NCBI GenBank assembly: GCA_020726505.1
Contig: JAHLEZ010000013.1
Coordinates: 124,001-188,000, forward strand
DNA: 64,000 nucleotides
Direction: 5' to 3'
DNA from: Leptodontidium sp. MPI-SDFR-AT-0119
Taxonomy: Eukaryota > Ascomycota > Leotiomycetes > Helotiales > Leptodontidiaceae
Shown here: piece by piece, positions 35,701 through 45,668 of the stretch
Layout of the letters: every line of letters starts with the position of its first letter
Numbering within the stretch: position 1 is the first letter of the stretch
The notes under the pieces: model-generated
The model's input: the letters and a program-made list of their open reading frames with translations, nothing else
Databases searched by the model: none
What the model was told of the DNA's origin: nothing
Program-made: the position numbers and the translations under genes

Positions 35701-37523
35701 GTCAGTTTAGGATATTTGCAGGCTTTTTCGCGCATTTGGATGTGTGTACGGATTTTCTGGAGACGGTGCATGTCTTTTTGCCGAGAAATCTGCAGAACAT
35801 CGAGCATGTTGACGGGGAACCCAACATTGTAGTCCTTCAAAACACCGAATGCCTTGATCGCGCTTGAGTCCATCGCCACCCAGAGTTCCACGACAGTCAG
35901 TAGCATCACGCTTTTCTGCTCAGGATTGAAATCGTATGAAGCTCCTACGTGGTTTAAATAGTTCTCGATAGTTGTTGAAATATCCAGGCACTTCTGCTTG
36001 CAGTCACTGGCCAACAACGGCGTGGGACTTTTGATCAGCTCTTGTCCGATTTCAATCTCTTCATCGGACAAAAAGAAGTAGCGATTGGCAAACACAGTGG
36101 ATGGCTTCGTGGAACGAGCTGCATGTCGGTAGGCTTGTGGTAAGGACTGGATATAATTACTCCTAACCAATGAGTGGAATTGCGCGCTGTTCAGGACTTG
36201 CTCGAGGTATTCTCGACTAAAGCGGAGCTGAAGGAAGAAGTCATTTACTCGTTGTGGAAGAAGGAATACAGGACGTTGTATGGCTTTCTTCATTGCCTCC
36301 CATGTGGCACGGATCTGCTCGGTAGCAGAGCTTACAGATTGAGCGAGAACTGGTCGTGATCGAGAGAGAAGTTGTTCATACTCAACAGCGAGTGAAATTG
36401 CGACTGTATCCTTTTCGTTCTCGAGCTTGATTATGCGGCGGCAGAGTTTGGATTTGAGATGAGACGAGAGTTCCAAATGGATGTCGGGAACGCAGTCGGT
36501 GAGAAGCCGAGAAAGCAGGAAGCACATCAAAAGCTTGTACCTTAATCGCCCCAAGCCACTACCATCTGTCAGGCAGAGATGTCGCTGTACGGCAACTCGG
36601 AGTACGAGCCAGAATGGACATCGACGCCATGGTGCTGCCCCATTGTTCCATGAGACATCATCTCCTACGTTCTTTCGTAGAAGTGTGGGGAAGACTCGTC
36701 GACCTATAACCTCCAAAATTGTCATGAGCATTGATGTGACAACCTAGAAGAGGAGGGGTTAGCTGTTGCTCCGTGGGGACCGAGAAAAGAAATGTTTAGG
36801 GCGCAATCTCGAGATAAAAATCGGAAGGCAAAGGATAGAGGGGATGCGATAATACTTACAGTAGGATCCACAGTATCGCGGCTCTCGTACGTGAGTGAAC
36901 CGGCTTTGACTATATGCGCAGCAAATTGTTTGATAGACTCGGTGCTTGCCTTCTCAAGGAAAAGGGCGAGTTCTTCTTGAAATCTTGGATTATCAATATC
37001 GGACAATGGAATTGCGACAGCGTTACCCGGAAAGTCCCATTGAAGAGCGCCCTTTGCCGCGAGAACATTCTCAGACATTGGAGATGCTTCAAAAGACTCG
37101 AATAAGACTTCATCTCCATGGGTGCTGCTGTGATCATTGTCAGCCAAATTAGAGCAATGCGCCGTCGAAGTGAGCTTACCTCTTCTCTCGTCTGATGATG
37201 AGAGCTGCGTTCTGCTGGCCGACATGAATCAAGACGAAATCAGTGTAGTTGAGGCTGCTAAATGCCGTGATCAGTGAGGCTTTGGTGAGACGGCCATTGA
37301 GGTTGACGCGTCGAGCAGTCTCAAGAGAGCTACGAAGAGAGCTGACTCCATCGTCCGATGTCCCAGGAAACAATTTAGACGTTGCTTCAAGGAATCGGTC
37401 AACGAGGTTACGCTCTATGGTGGGAATGTTGACGTCTTGTCGACCAGGAAGACGTGGCGGGAGGGCAACATGGTTGAACATGTCCTCGAGGAACCTGGAT
37501 TCCGAGGAGCGGATTGCCGCCAT
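26710..37523 (-). CDS. Giant DUF6606/DUF3638/DUF3645 protein (putative ubiquitinyl hydrolase family)
   Basis: Fourteen exons were traced: 37523-37180, 37127-36860, 36743-35508, 35378-35152, 35090-33767, 33702-33138, 33061-32578, 32402-30560, 30494-30039, 30006-29518, 29439-29107, 29006-28433, 28297-27028 and 26959-26710. They total 9,663 nt (3,220 aa plus stop), a multiple of three. The N-terminus (HVALPPRLP...) fits DUF6606. At residue ~2098 a P-loop GQGKTS starts the DUF3638 block, with DECDSI as the Walker-B-like motif. DUF3645-type motifs follow (AEWGHPDVAI, SGWDIPL, IDAGAQILEM, DEAHTRGTDLKLP). The C-terminus is acidic (SEDDDDS). Databases often label these proteins ubiquitinyl hydrolase 1 on weak grounds; the helicase-like motifs suggest an ATPase. 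The exon 9/10 junction is atypical: 32-nt GT-AG, or 53 nt with a GA donor. Confidence 0.92.
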
Positions 37524-39088
37524 GCTGCTCGTGGAGGTGGCTTGATGATGTTACAATTGAGTGTGATGTGTACAATGAGATCTGGCCGTGATTTGGGGGG
37601 GTGTTGGTGTTGGTGTTGGTGAAGGGGAGAGGAGCTCGAGGGATGTTGTTGACGAGATCAGGAATATATCGCGGCGGTGGGGGAACCAACGGCGCTAGTG
37701 TTCAGGCACCCCGAAAGGTGAGCCGGCCACTGCAAACCCAAATATCTGCCGGCAATGTCCCAAAATCCTCTCAGACATTGGGCATTGCGTAATTGCCCAT
37801 GATAGAACAAACGAATTGTAAGCTGAGAAGTGACTCGATCCTGCAACTAGCCGTAGTGGGGTATTCGAGTCCGCGTTCTCAAGACAGCATTGAGGTAATT
37901 ACCTCCCCCCATTAGAATCATGTCTTACCTTCCTACAAAGAGTTGAATTGGAAGAGACACGAACCTTATGTAGAGGCGTAGGGGGAATAGTAATTCCCAT
38001 CTAAGACTTGTGAACTCTTGGAGTGCTCTTTGATGTCCCTTTCGACTCTCTTACACTATCAAGCAAAGGTCAGCACATTGTCTGGAAACATGACAGAAAT
38101 GTCAAAACTGACAGAGATTGGCATATCCATTGTAAGTGGTTGGGGGTCTATCAGACTCAAAGGGTAGAAGCATATGATAGTTGAATTCCAGGGTTGCTGA
38201 CTTGAAAGCCAGATTGCAGATTTTGCTGCCCCGACTTGATGGGCAAATCGCCAGCGCCATGACGAAGCAGAAGTCATAATGCAAGTACCGTGTCATGAAG
38301 AAGCAACCCTGAAAAGAGTTACTTCAGATGGTGGTGAGCTGATGTTTCCAAGAGAAGGTTGAGAAGTGAGGAGTGTCGTCGTTGTTCGAGGTTTAGCTCT
38401 CTCGCCCGCTACGGTGACCTGGATGACAACCACTGCAGATCATCTGGAGGTGCCCCTTTTCGTGACTTTGTAAACAACATACCACAAACATCGCAGCTGC
38501 ATGATGTTGATCGTGGAGAGAAGTTTTATGTCTGAGGTATGCATTGGGTGGGTGCAGAGCGAATTGTAGGAACTTGGCTTCGCCTTCTTAATAAGGTACT
38601 TGCCCTCTCCACCAAGACCTTCGTATAGCTTTAGCTCTATCGTTCTTTCCTAGAATACTCGACTTCAATCATATTCTTTATCAGATACACCACCAGGACT
38701 TCTGAGTCGATTTCTTCATAGACAGCATTTGGAAACACTTTAGTAGCCTTGAAAGCATTAGGATGATTGAGCTGGCTGGCTTCAACGAGCTGTATGTCAT
38801 GACAGGTATGCACAGAAAACATCTGTACTCTTCATATTCCATGTTTCTAATTCATCAATTATTTCAATGAGTGTCATCCCTCCACAACTAAAATAAATCA
38901 GGGAACAAACAAGCTTTATCACCAGAAGAAAAGCCTCCAACTTCAGCAGTATGATCCTCAGCTATCCCAACAAGATGCGAGAGTACACATCTATAATCAC
39001 ACGGTTCCGCCCAGACCCTTTAGATTTCTTCGACATCTTCTTCTCCTCCTCCGTCTTCTTCGCCCTCATCTTCTTTCTCGTCGCCTCC
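37524..39088. other. Intergenic DNA
   Basis: Promoter region of the giant gene, including the (TGTTGG)n run at 37600-37621, then about 1.4 kb with no supported frame on either strand. Short frames at 38059-38296 and 38637-38822 lack any motif. Confidence 0.45.
37600..37621. repeat. (GTGTTG)n microsatellite
   Basis: Tandem GTGTTG units lie about 80 bp upstream of the ATG of the giant gene (minus strand), probably in its leader. Confidence 0.6.
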
Positions 39089-39845
39089 TTATTCGGCATC
39101 ATCAGACTGCGGGCGAATCTCAACAATTATTGGCCGCAGCTTTTCCGCCATCTCCTTCACCAGCGCCTCTGCAGCTAGCCCACTGCCATTGCAAGTCCCT
39201 TTACAAGCAGAATTGATAGTCGGCTCCACTCCCACACAATCACAGGGAGTCACTCTGACCTAGGCAAACTATCGGCCAGTTAGCACAACCTCAGGAGAAA
39301 AAAGTCAGACCACAAGTCCAAGAAAGATCTTGGAACACCAACAAGACCTGCTCATGACTTACCTCCAACTCCGCCAAACTCCAGTAATCCAATGGCGAAA
39401 CATCCTTGGAATACCAAATAGGTTCATCCGGAGGCACAGGTAAGATATCCCGCTTCCTCACAAACACGCCCTCGTAGCAGTCGAATATCTCCAACCGGAT
39501 CACCAACTCCTCTATATTATCGTCTGGCCCAATAGGGCGGAAATCACCTCTTGGGACAAAGTTGAGAGGGGTATTGGGAAGGCCCTTGTATGGATCGACT
39601 CTGTTGTCGATGAGATCGTTGTCTTCATCTTTTTCGTCGTACAGTGGAACGAAACGGATGCGGTTGGCTCGGAGGCGAGCCTCTTGTGCTTGCCGGTCCA
39701 TTCTCTGTTGCCGAATCTCCTCGTTGACTCGTCTCATCTCCTCTGCGCTGCGCTGCTGGAGAGGCGGGTAGCCCTCGTTCCTTGCTCCTTCATCACCGTT
39801 ATTGTGTGCCATGTTGCCATCCTTCTCACTGCTGTTGTTCGACAT
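39089..39845 (-). CDS. Hypothetical protein, 217 aa
   Basis: Exons 39845-39363 and 39259-39089 join through a 103-nt intron (GTAAGT...CCTAG) in phase 0 to give 217 aa. Residues ~1-65 are charged and probably coiled (AEEMRRVNEEIRQQRMDRQ, then EARLRANR). Residues ~70-160 look folded (PLNFVPRGDFRPIGPDDN, then IRLEIFDCYEGVFV). The second exon adds a Cys-containing segment (TPCDCVG...SACKGTC) and an amphipathic helix (LVKEMAEKLRP). I do not recognise the family. Its start lies about 120 bp from the hairpin array at 39963-40235, so that array is in its promoter or 5' leader. Confidence 0.65.
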
Positions 39846-39962
39846 GTTTGTTGTCTGTTTGAAGATGTGTTGTTGATGTTCATGTCTCGAAATCTTTCGT
39901 TTCGCCCTCAGGCTTCAAACCAAGATCTTCCATATCTATCTCCAGCGCTTTTACCGTTCATC

Positions 39963-40235
39963 GGGATTGCATCCCATTGTCGGATTATATCCTGAGTTCA
40001 AACAGGGGCTATACCTCGAAGTAAAACACTGCCCAGGAATTGTATCCCAACTGAAGATTGCATCTTTAGCACAAGAAAGGGTTGCACCCAAGGTAGTGCA
40101 AAGCTCCGCGGTTATACCGCTAAGAAGGATTGTACCCTGAAGTCAAGTAGGGTTGTACCCAAGTAGAGCTCTGCTCTGTGGTTTTAGCATCGTGGAGGAT
40201 TGTATCCTCATTACGGGGAGTAGCTGTACCGCTCT
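39963..40235. repeat. Four ~72-bp units, each with three short hairpins
   Basis: Twelve small dyads of the form stem-T-[TGY/TAT]-A-stem occur with loop centres near 39969, 39987, 40011, 40042, 40060, 40084, 40114, 40132, 40155, 40184, 40202 and 40226. The spacings repeat as about 18, 24 and 30 bp, which defines four units of 70-73 bp. Stems differ while staying paired in most hairpins: GGGAT/ATCCC, GGAT/ATCC, AAGAT/ATCTT, GGGT/ACCC, GCGGT/ACCGC and GAGGAT/ATCCTC. Four hairpins (second member of unit 3, first of units 2 and 4, third of units 1 and 4) have one or more mismatches. The unit length is not constant modulo 3 and no frame spans the array, so it is non-coding. See the finding. Confidence 0.8.
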
Positions 40236-41126
40236 GTAGCACATCTTCAACAACTATCCCCATACCAGAACAAGTCGTGGTCCAAACAATCACACTTCAT
40301 CAACCGTGTGCCAGCCCTCACATACTATTCCATGACGGACGTACGACATCCATAGATATCGTACGCAGCTCCTCCACATCTGTAGCAATGGAAGGGACAT
40401 TCAACTCCCTTGCCGCAACCGTTGGTGAAACAAAGAGGGAGTTACTGGAAACTATTAGCACTAACTGCACCTAGATTTCCTTGGAGGGAAGTCTGAGTTA
40501 TCACAGCTCCAGCTCCGCCTCAAACTGCTGTCAAGTTCTGACCAGCCATCGCAGGATATCCTCAATTATGACCAAACCATACTTGTTGATTCATGGGACC
40601 TATCATCGGAATCGGTACATGTCCTGTGAACTGATAGCTTCCCATAGTGCCTGTTCCAACAGGAGGCGGCTGAAACTGCACACCAATTCCCATACCTCGA
40701 TCTCCGAAACCTTGCGTAGCTGTACTTCTAGGCTCGGGAACTATCATCCCGGGTACCATCTCGATACTCATGTTGGTAGTCTGCCTCTCGACCTCAATAT
40801 CCTTGCTCTCCTCCTTCCTCACTGCGGCTCCCGCTTTGAAGACGCCAGCATCCTTCAGCGGTTGGGTGACGCCATTGTTGATGTTAATGGTGAGAGAAAG
40901 AGAGCGAGGCTGAGCGGGAAGAAAATATAAATCGGAACTCACTTAGCAACCGTTTGTGGGCAATCATGCCGTGACTTCACCTTTCAATAGTCCATCTGCT
41001 TGTTTGACATAAATAATACTTTCCTTCTGAGACTTTCAACCTCTCAAAATAACATTCAGTCACAATCATTGCTCGCAAAACAACCCTCGACTTCAGACAA
41101 CCCCACAGGCTAACAAGAACAACGCC
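40236..41126. other. Intergenic DNA upstream of a BTB gene
   Basis: Frames at 40178-40474 (plus) and 40562-40942 (minus) were considered and not called. The minus frame begins with GTGAGTTCC, which looks more like a splice donor than a start. The last ~150 bp are the promoter and leader of the BTB gene at 41127. Confidence 0.4.
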
Positions 41127-42037
41127 ATGGCCCAACCACCAACCAAGAAGCTCAAAACATCTATGTAAGAGCCCACCCCATTTCCCAAATTTCCAACCCA
41201 AACAAATCACACTAACAAGCCCCCGAAGATCCAGCTTTTCCCAACCAATAAAAATCACTGTTGGCCCAAGCAGGACCGAATTCCACATCCCCAAAGACCT
41301 CCTGCAATCCGAAGTCTCCCAACTGCCCCTTCTCCTCGACACCGAAAGTCAAACCATTAAGCTCCCTCGCGAGGACCCCGACGTCTTCGTCCTATTCGCA
41401 ACCTGGTTAACCCGAGGCAGTATCGAGCTCTGTTTCGAATTTATCAACCTAGATAACCTAAATGTCTCACCCACACAAGACACCAAAGCAGCAGCAGCGC
41501 TGAAGACTCAGCGACTGGATCAATGGCACCAGCTCGTGAATGCGTATATTCTAGGGGATTTACTTGGGTCGGTGGCGTTCAAGAATACGGTTATGGATCT
41601 GTTGGTTGATAAGGCGCAGGTTGTGGCCAAAGAGAATAAGATGGCGGCGGAGATGCAGCATAGGTCGTTGAGTTTGATTTATGATTCTACGGAGGCGGGG
41701 TCGCCGCTTCGTCGTAAGTCCTCCTTTTCTCCACGTTAGCTTCTTCTGCTTTCCTTTTTCAACTCTTCTAAGACACTCCGTCAGCTCTTTAGAGTATGTT
41801 TGTTGTGGAGAGATGATAACTGACAGATATTCTCTGGATCTAGGTCTCGCCGTCCAAATGGGCCTGAACCATCTCAATCTCAACGACTTACCAGCGGGCA
41901 TTGCATGCGCGTTCTGGGCTGAGCTGGCTAAGAGTGCGGTGCCTTTGTTTCGTATCTCAGAAAGTGGTCATGATGTCTCGACAGGTCCTTGGGCGCTGAC
42001 CATGGACAAGTCTCTCTTTCACGAGAAGCATTGTTGA
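41127..42037 (+). CDS. BTB/POZ-domain protein (intact copy)
   Basis: Three exons, 41127-41164, 41229-41713 and 41844-42037 (introns 64 and 130 nt), encode 238 aa without a stop. It begins with a short basic N-terminus (PTKKLKTS), and the first intron splits the codon just before SSFSQPIKITVG, as in its paralogs. The BTB fold covers ~15-110 (ITVGPSRTEFHIPKDLL, then DPDVFVLFATWLTRGSI). A C-terminal helical part follows with the family motif QLVNAYILGDLL and FKNTVMDLL, then SPLRR. Fungal BTB proteins of this type dimerise and may act as adaptors, for example for Cullin-3 ligases, but no partner is indicated here. It is one of six related copies between 41 and 60 kb. Confidence 0.85.
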
Positions 42038-42241
42038 TGAAAAGGGGTGCAAATAGGGCTATGGAACGGAATATCGTCGCCAGAGGATCGTGGGGAAATG
42101 ACTTTCTAGACAAGATGATGAGCAGATCTTCACACATAACGAAATTTTAAAAGTGGAAATCTATTCAAGTAGGCTACCTTATCTGAGGTGCCAAACCAAG
42201 AAAACAGCAGGTTCTTCACGTAGTCATGCCTGTTTACTGCT

Positions 42242-44709
42242 TCACTTTAGGCTACCGTAAGCTTTCCACAGCGTTCCCTCAATGATTCCAACCCATTTCT
42301 CCGCATTCCCATAATCCTTATCATCAATCGCCTCTACCAAGCCGGGGAACACTGCCCCGGCATATCCAGTCCACAGACCAGGAGCATAAACAACATGCTT
42401 GAACCACGGTCGTCCATCCAGACCTTCATCGTACAAGAACTGTCTCTCGAGGTACTTGTACTTGTCGTTTGCACGACGGATTTGATAGTACAGCTTGATC
42501 TTGCTATACCACTTCCACCAGGGGATGTTCTCCCCAGCCTCTTCAGACAGTTCAGCAGCCCAGCTATCGTGAGCTTGAGCAACTTCCTTGAGCTTGAGGG
42601 CTGCTTTGTGGAGCTTCTTGAAGGAGAGCTTCAGGTCGGATAGATCTCCCTTAGGAGATGCGGGGGTTGGACGAGCTCGGGCTTCCATCTCCTCGTCTTC
42701 AGACTGTACGCCGATGATTGCCGAATCGACCTTGGATTCAACCTGAGAGATGTAGCCGTCCAGGGCAATGGCGTAATCAGTAACGTTGAGAGGGATGACA
42801 GGTGCTTCAGCCAATCTTGCGGTGAACAGACCCCACATCTTAGCAATCGCGATATGATAGTGGAAGCCTGGGTCGCCGTAGGTGTTCATCCAGTGATAGG
42901 AATCATAATTTGAATGGTAATGGTACACTGCTCCTGCCTTCTTGTCGTTGACATTGGCTGAGAAGCCGAAATCGACTGAAGGAATACCAGCATAGTCCTG
43001 GAATGCTGTGAAATCAGAGCCGCTTCCCATCGTGGAGATCTTCCCACTCCAAACATCAGCGACTGTTTGTCCTTTGACAGTTTGGTTTGGCGATTGGACG
43101 AGTGATGTGACTTCATACAGAACTTTGTTCAGAAGTGGTGAAGCAGAAGCGCCGAAAACTTGGCCAGTCGTAGCTACATCGACATTGACGTATGCAACAT
43201 TGGCATGGTTGAGCCAAGGAAGATACTCTTCGACCCATTCGGTGCTTCCAATCAGCCCATACTCCTCACCATCCCAGCTTGCAAAGACAATGGTGCGGAG
43301 GGGTTTCCATCCTTGAGCGAGAGCAACACCAAAGGATCTGATAACTTCGTTCAGGGCTGCAGAGCCAGAATTTGGATCTCCAGCACCACCAGCAATCCAA
43401 GCATCTCTGTGATTTCCGATAACAATGACTTCATCTGGTAGAGTACCATTGATGACACCAATGACATTCCACAGAGGTGTGGTGACATATTCTTGTTCGT
43501 TGACCAGGTTCAGGACTAGGTCATCTGGAGATGGACCCACATTGTATTTTACTCCCTTGTAGCCAAGACCAAGGTTCTTCTGCCAAAACTTGTTGAAGTC
43601 TTTTGCAGAGGGGCCGTGGCCGTTCAGGGCCTTTAGAATAGGGATCGCATCTACGTAAGAAATTGGGATGGAAGGAATTGATGGAATTGCGCCATCAACT
43701 GGTGCACGTGGAACTCCAGGCTTCGACGGGTAGCCAGGGGTGGTTCTACTAGTGTTAGAGAAGGTTCTTTCAATTCTAGGATGACTTACGGGTCTCCAGG
43801 AGCAACACTCAAGAACTGAGTACTTCCTCTTTGAACACTGCTTGGGTTTCTTCCTGGTCCATCTGGATACAAGTCGACCCCATCTGCGTCCGTCACAACT
43901 CCATCATCGCCAGGATCGGTGAAGATAACACAGCCAATCATTCCCAGATCTTGAGCACGCTTGACTTTAAGACCACGGAAAATACCTCCATATTTGGCAA
44001 TAGCAATCTTCCCTGCCAGACTGATATTTGCATTTATCAGATCCTCGAAATCTTGATATGTTCCATAGTTGACATAGACGTATGGAGCCGTAACATTGCC
44101 ACTTGCAGAGTAGCCGTGGAATGTGGGGATTCGATTGTCCAGGCCAGTTGTAGGGTCTTCCTCGAGAACGTCCTCCTCCAAGCTGGCTTCGAATTTGACC
44201 TTCCATGAATCCACCTCTCCCTTGGTCTTCTTCTTCTCATACAACGCCAGTCGGTGGCCGAGAGGGTAGTTGATGTATACGTCGTATGCGATGATATCTG
44301 CCTTGATTCCAAATTCCTCCCATCTCTCTTGAGTCCAGAGAACCTGACTGTAGTTCTTTCCTGCCAAATGCGGACCAGCCGTATAGTATTTACTCCATTC
44401 CTGTGCCTTCTCTTCTTTTGGTGTCTCCAATAGGATTGTCTGCAACTCGCTGTAGGTAATGGCGCTGTCGTGGGCATGTGGTCTTCGATGACGATGATGT
44501 GGGAGAAAGGCTACTGGAAGTAGGAACACTACGACCAGAGCAATGAGTGAGGATCCAAGAGCAACTGTACAAAATCGACGCACGATATTGTGGGTGTATC
44601 TTTGTCGTGGTGGGGCAATTCGAACTGTCGTGATGAGGGGTGTTCGTTCATCCATCTTCTCGGTGATTATTCTGCCCATGATAGAGTGAGTAAAAGCTTC
44701 CCAAGACAT
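42242..44709 (-). CDS. VPS70: M28 peptidase, Vps70 / NAALADase (glutamate carboxypeptidase II) type
   Basis: Exons 44709-43790 and 43745-42242 (44-nt intron GTAAGT...GTAG) give 807 aa, near the usual length for transferrin-receptor-like peptidases. A cytosolic N-terminus precedes one membrane span (~47-69), so it is a type II membrane protein. A protease-associated domain follows (~170-310, with GKIAIAKYGGIFRGLKVKRA). The M28 zinc-peptidase domain (~380-600) carries the metal ligands in GNHRDAWIAGGAGDPNSG, WDGEEYGLIGS and YHSNYDSYHW. A TFR-dimerisation helical domain is C-terminal (~660-800). All catalytic motifs look intact. Yeast Vps70 relatives act in the vacuole or late endosome. Alternative starts exist at in-frame Met 11 and Met 19 (ahead of DERTPLITTVR). 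Confidence 0.95.
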
Positions 44710-45668
44710 GAATCTCTACCACCTCTTGGTGGTTATTGAGATTGGGCGTATTCAAACTTGTACTTCAATAAAGAATAGCACTGGATGAAAGTGGTGTAAC
44801 TTGAGGGAAAGTGGAAGGCTGGAAGTGCAGCTCACATACATGTACGTACGGATAATCCGCTAGATAGCGTCAACTCAACCCATTCAAAAGAGCTCTAATC
44901 CACTGCGACCTGCCTATGTTAGTTAAGGCTGATACTCATAAAGCTTGAAGAGTGGGAGCATCCCAGGCATATCGGGCGGCATGGAGCTCTGTCGTCGCCC
45001 GGGCCTGAGATGGTGACATTGGCCGGGCAAGCAAGCTATGTAAGCAACACGTGACTCGGCGTTAAAAGCCGAGCTTCGGTGTTGTTTTCATTTCTCTCGG
45101 CTCCTTCTCAACCACGCCCCAGCCGTCCAAACCGTAGGATCATGATCCATGGGTTTGATGAATCAACTCCCAACGGCCAACATCAATCACATACTCCGTC
45201 CGCAGATATGAGACATAATTCATAAGCAGCCACGTGAGGACAGCGATAACGGCGTGCTCTGGCTGGCTCACCGCCAATCATGAAGCTATCTACGCACAGC
45301 GGGGTAGTATTTGCCAAGAGGAGACAGTCAAGCGAGTGATCGGAATCAGTTTGCCGTCTAATCCTTGTGGAGATGCATTTTCTTGCATGGCCCGCCGTCG
45401 AATCAGAAAGTTCTGTTTTGTATGCAGGAAGCGGAAAGGCGTGGAACCAGGCAGCTCCCGCCGGACTGAGTCAAGTCCAACCTCTCTCTTCTCTCCATTT
45501 ACATATCCACTCTTCATTCTTCATATTGCTATTCAACCAGCAACAACAGTTCCTACCAGATATATCTCTATCCACGTCCTCGTGGCCTTCCATGCTCGGT
45601 TCGAAGATTCAGCAAAGGTACGATCGTCAAGTGTTGGAGGTTGAGAAGGCTCTGTTGCCACCATCACG
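44710..45668. other. Divergent promoter region (M28 peptidase / MFS)
   Basis: Intergenic DNA between divergently transcribed genes. CTCGGC (45055-45060) and GCCGAG (45068-45073) form a 6-bp inverted repeat with a 7-nt loop. A plus-strand frame at 45234-45644 has no domain and is probably leader sequence of the transporter. Confidence 0.45.

Noticed and set aside
39963..40235. CRISPR-like or tRNA-cluster reading of the hairpin array
   Set aside because: Fungal nuclear context, no identical repeats with unique spacers and no cloverleaf; the pattern is a diverged tandem repeat of hairpins.
40562..40942. A 126-codon minus-strand frame upstream of the BTB gene
   Set aside because: Its first codon is GTG within GTGAGTTCC, a donor-like sequence; no domain and no supporting exon.
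45234..45644. 136-codon plus-strand frame upstream of the MFS gene
   Set aside because: Low-complexity, overlaps the promoter and leader, and a different ATG (45669) starts the conserved transporter sequence.
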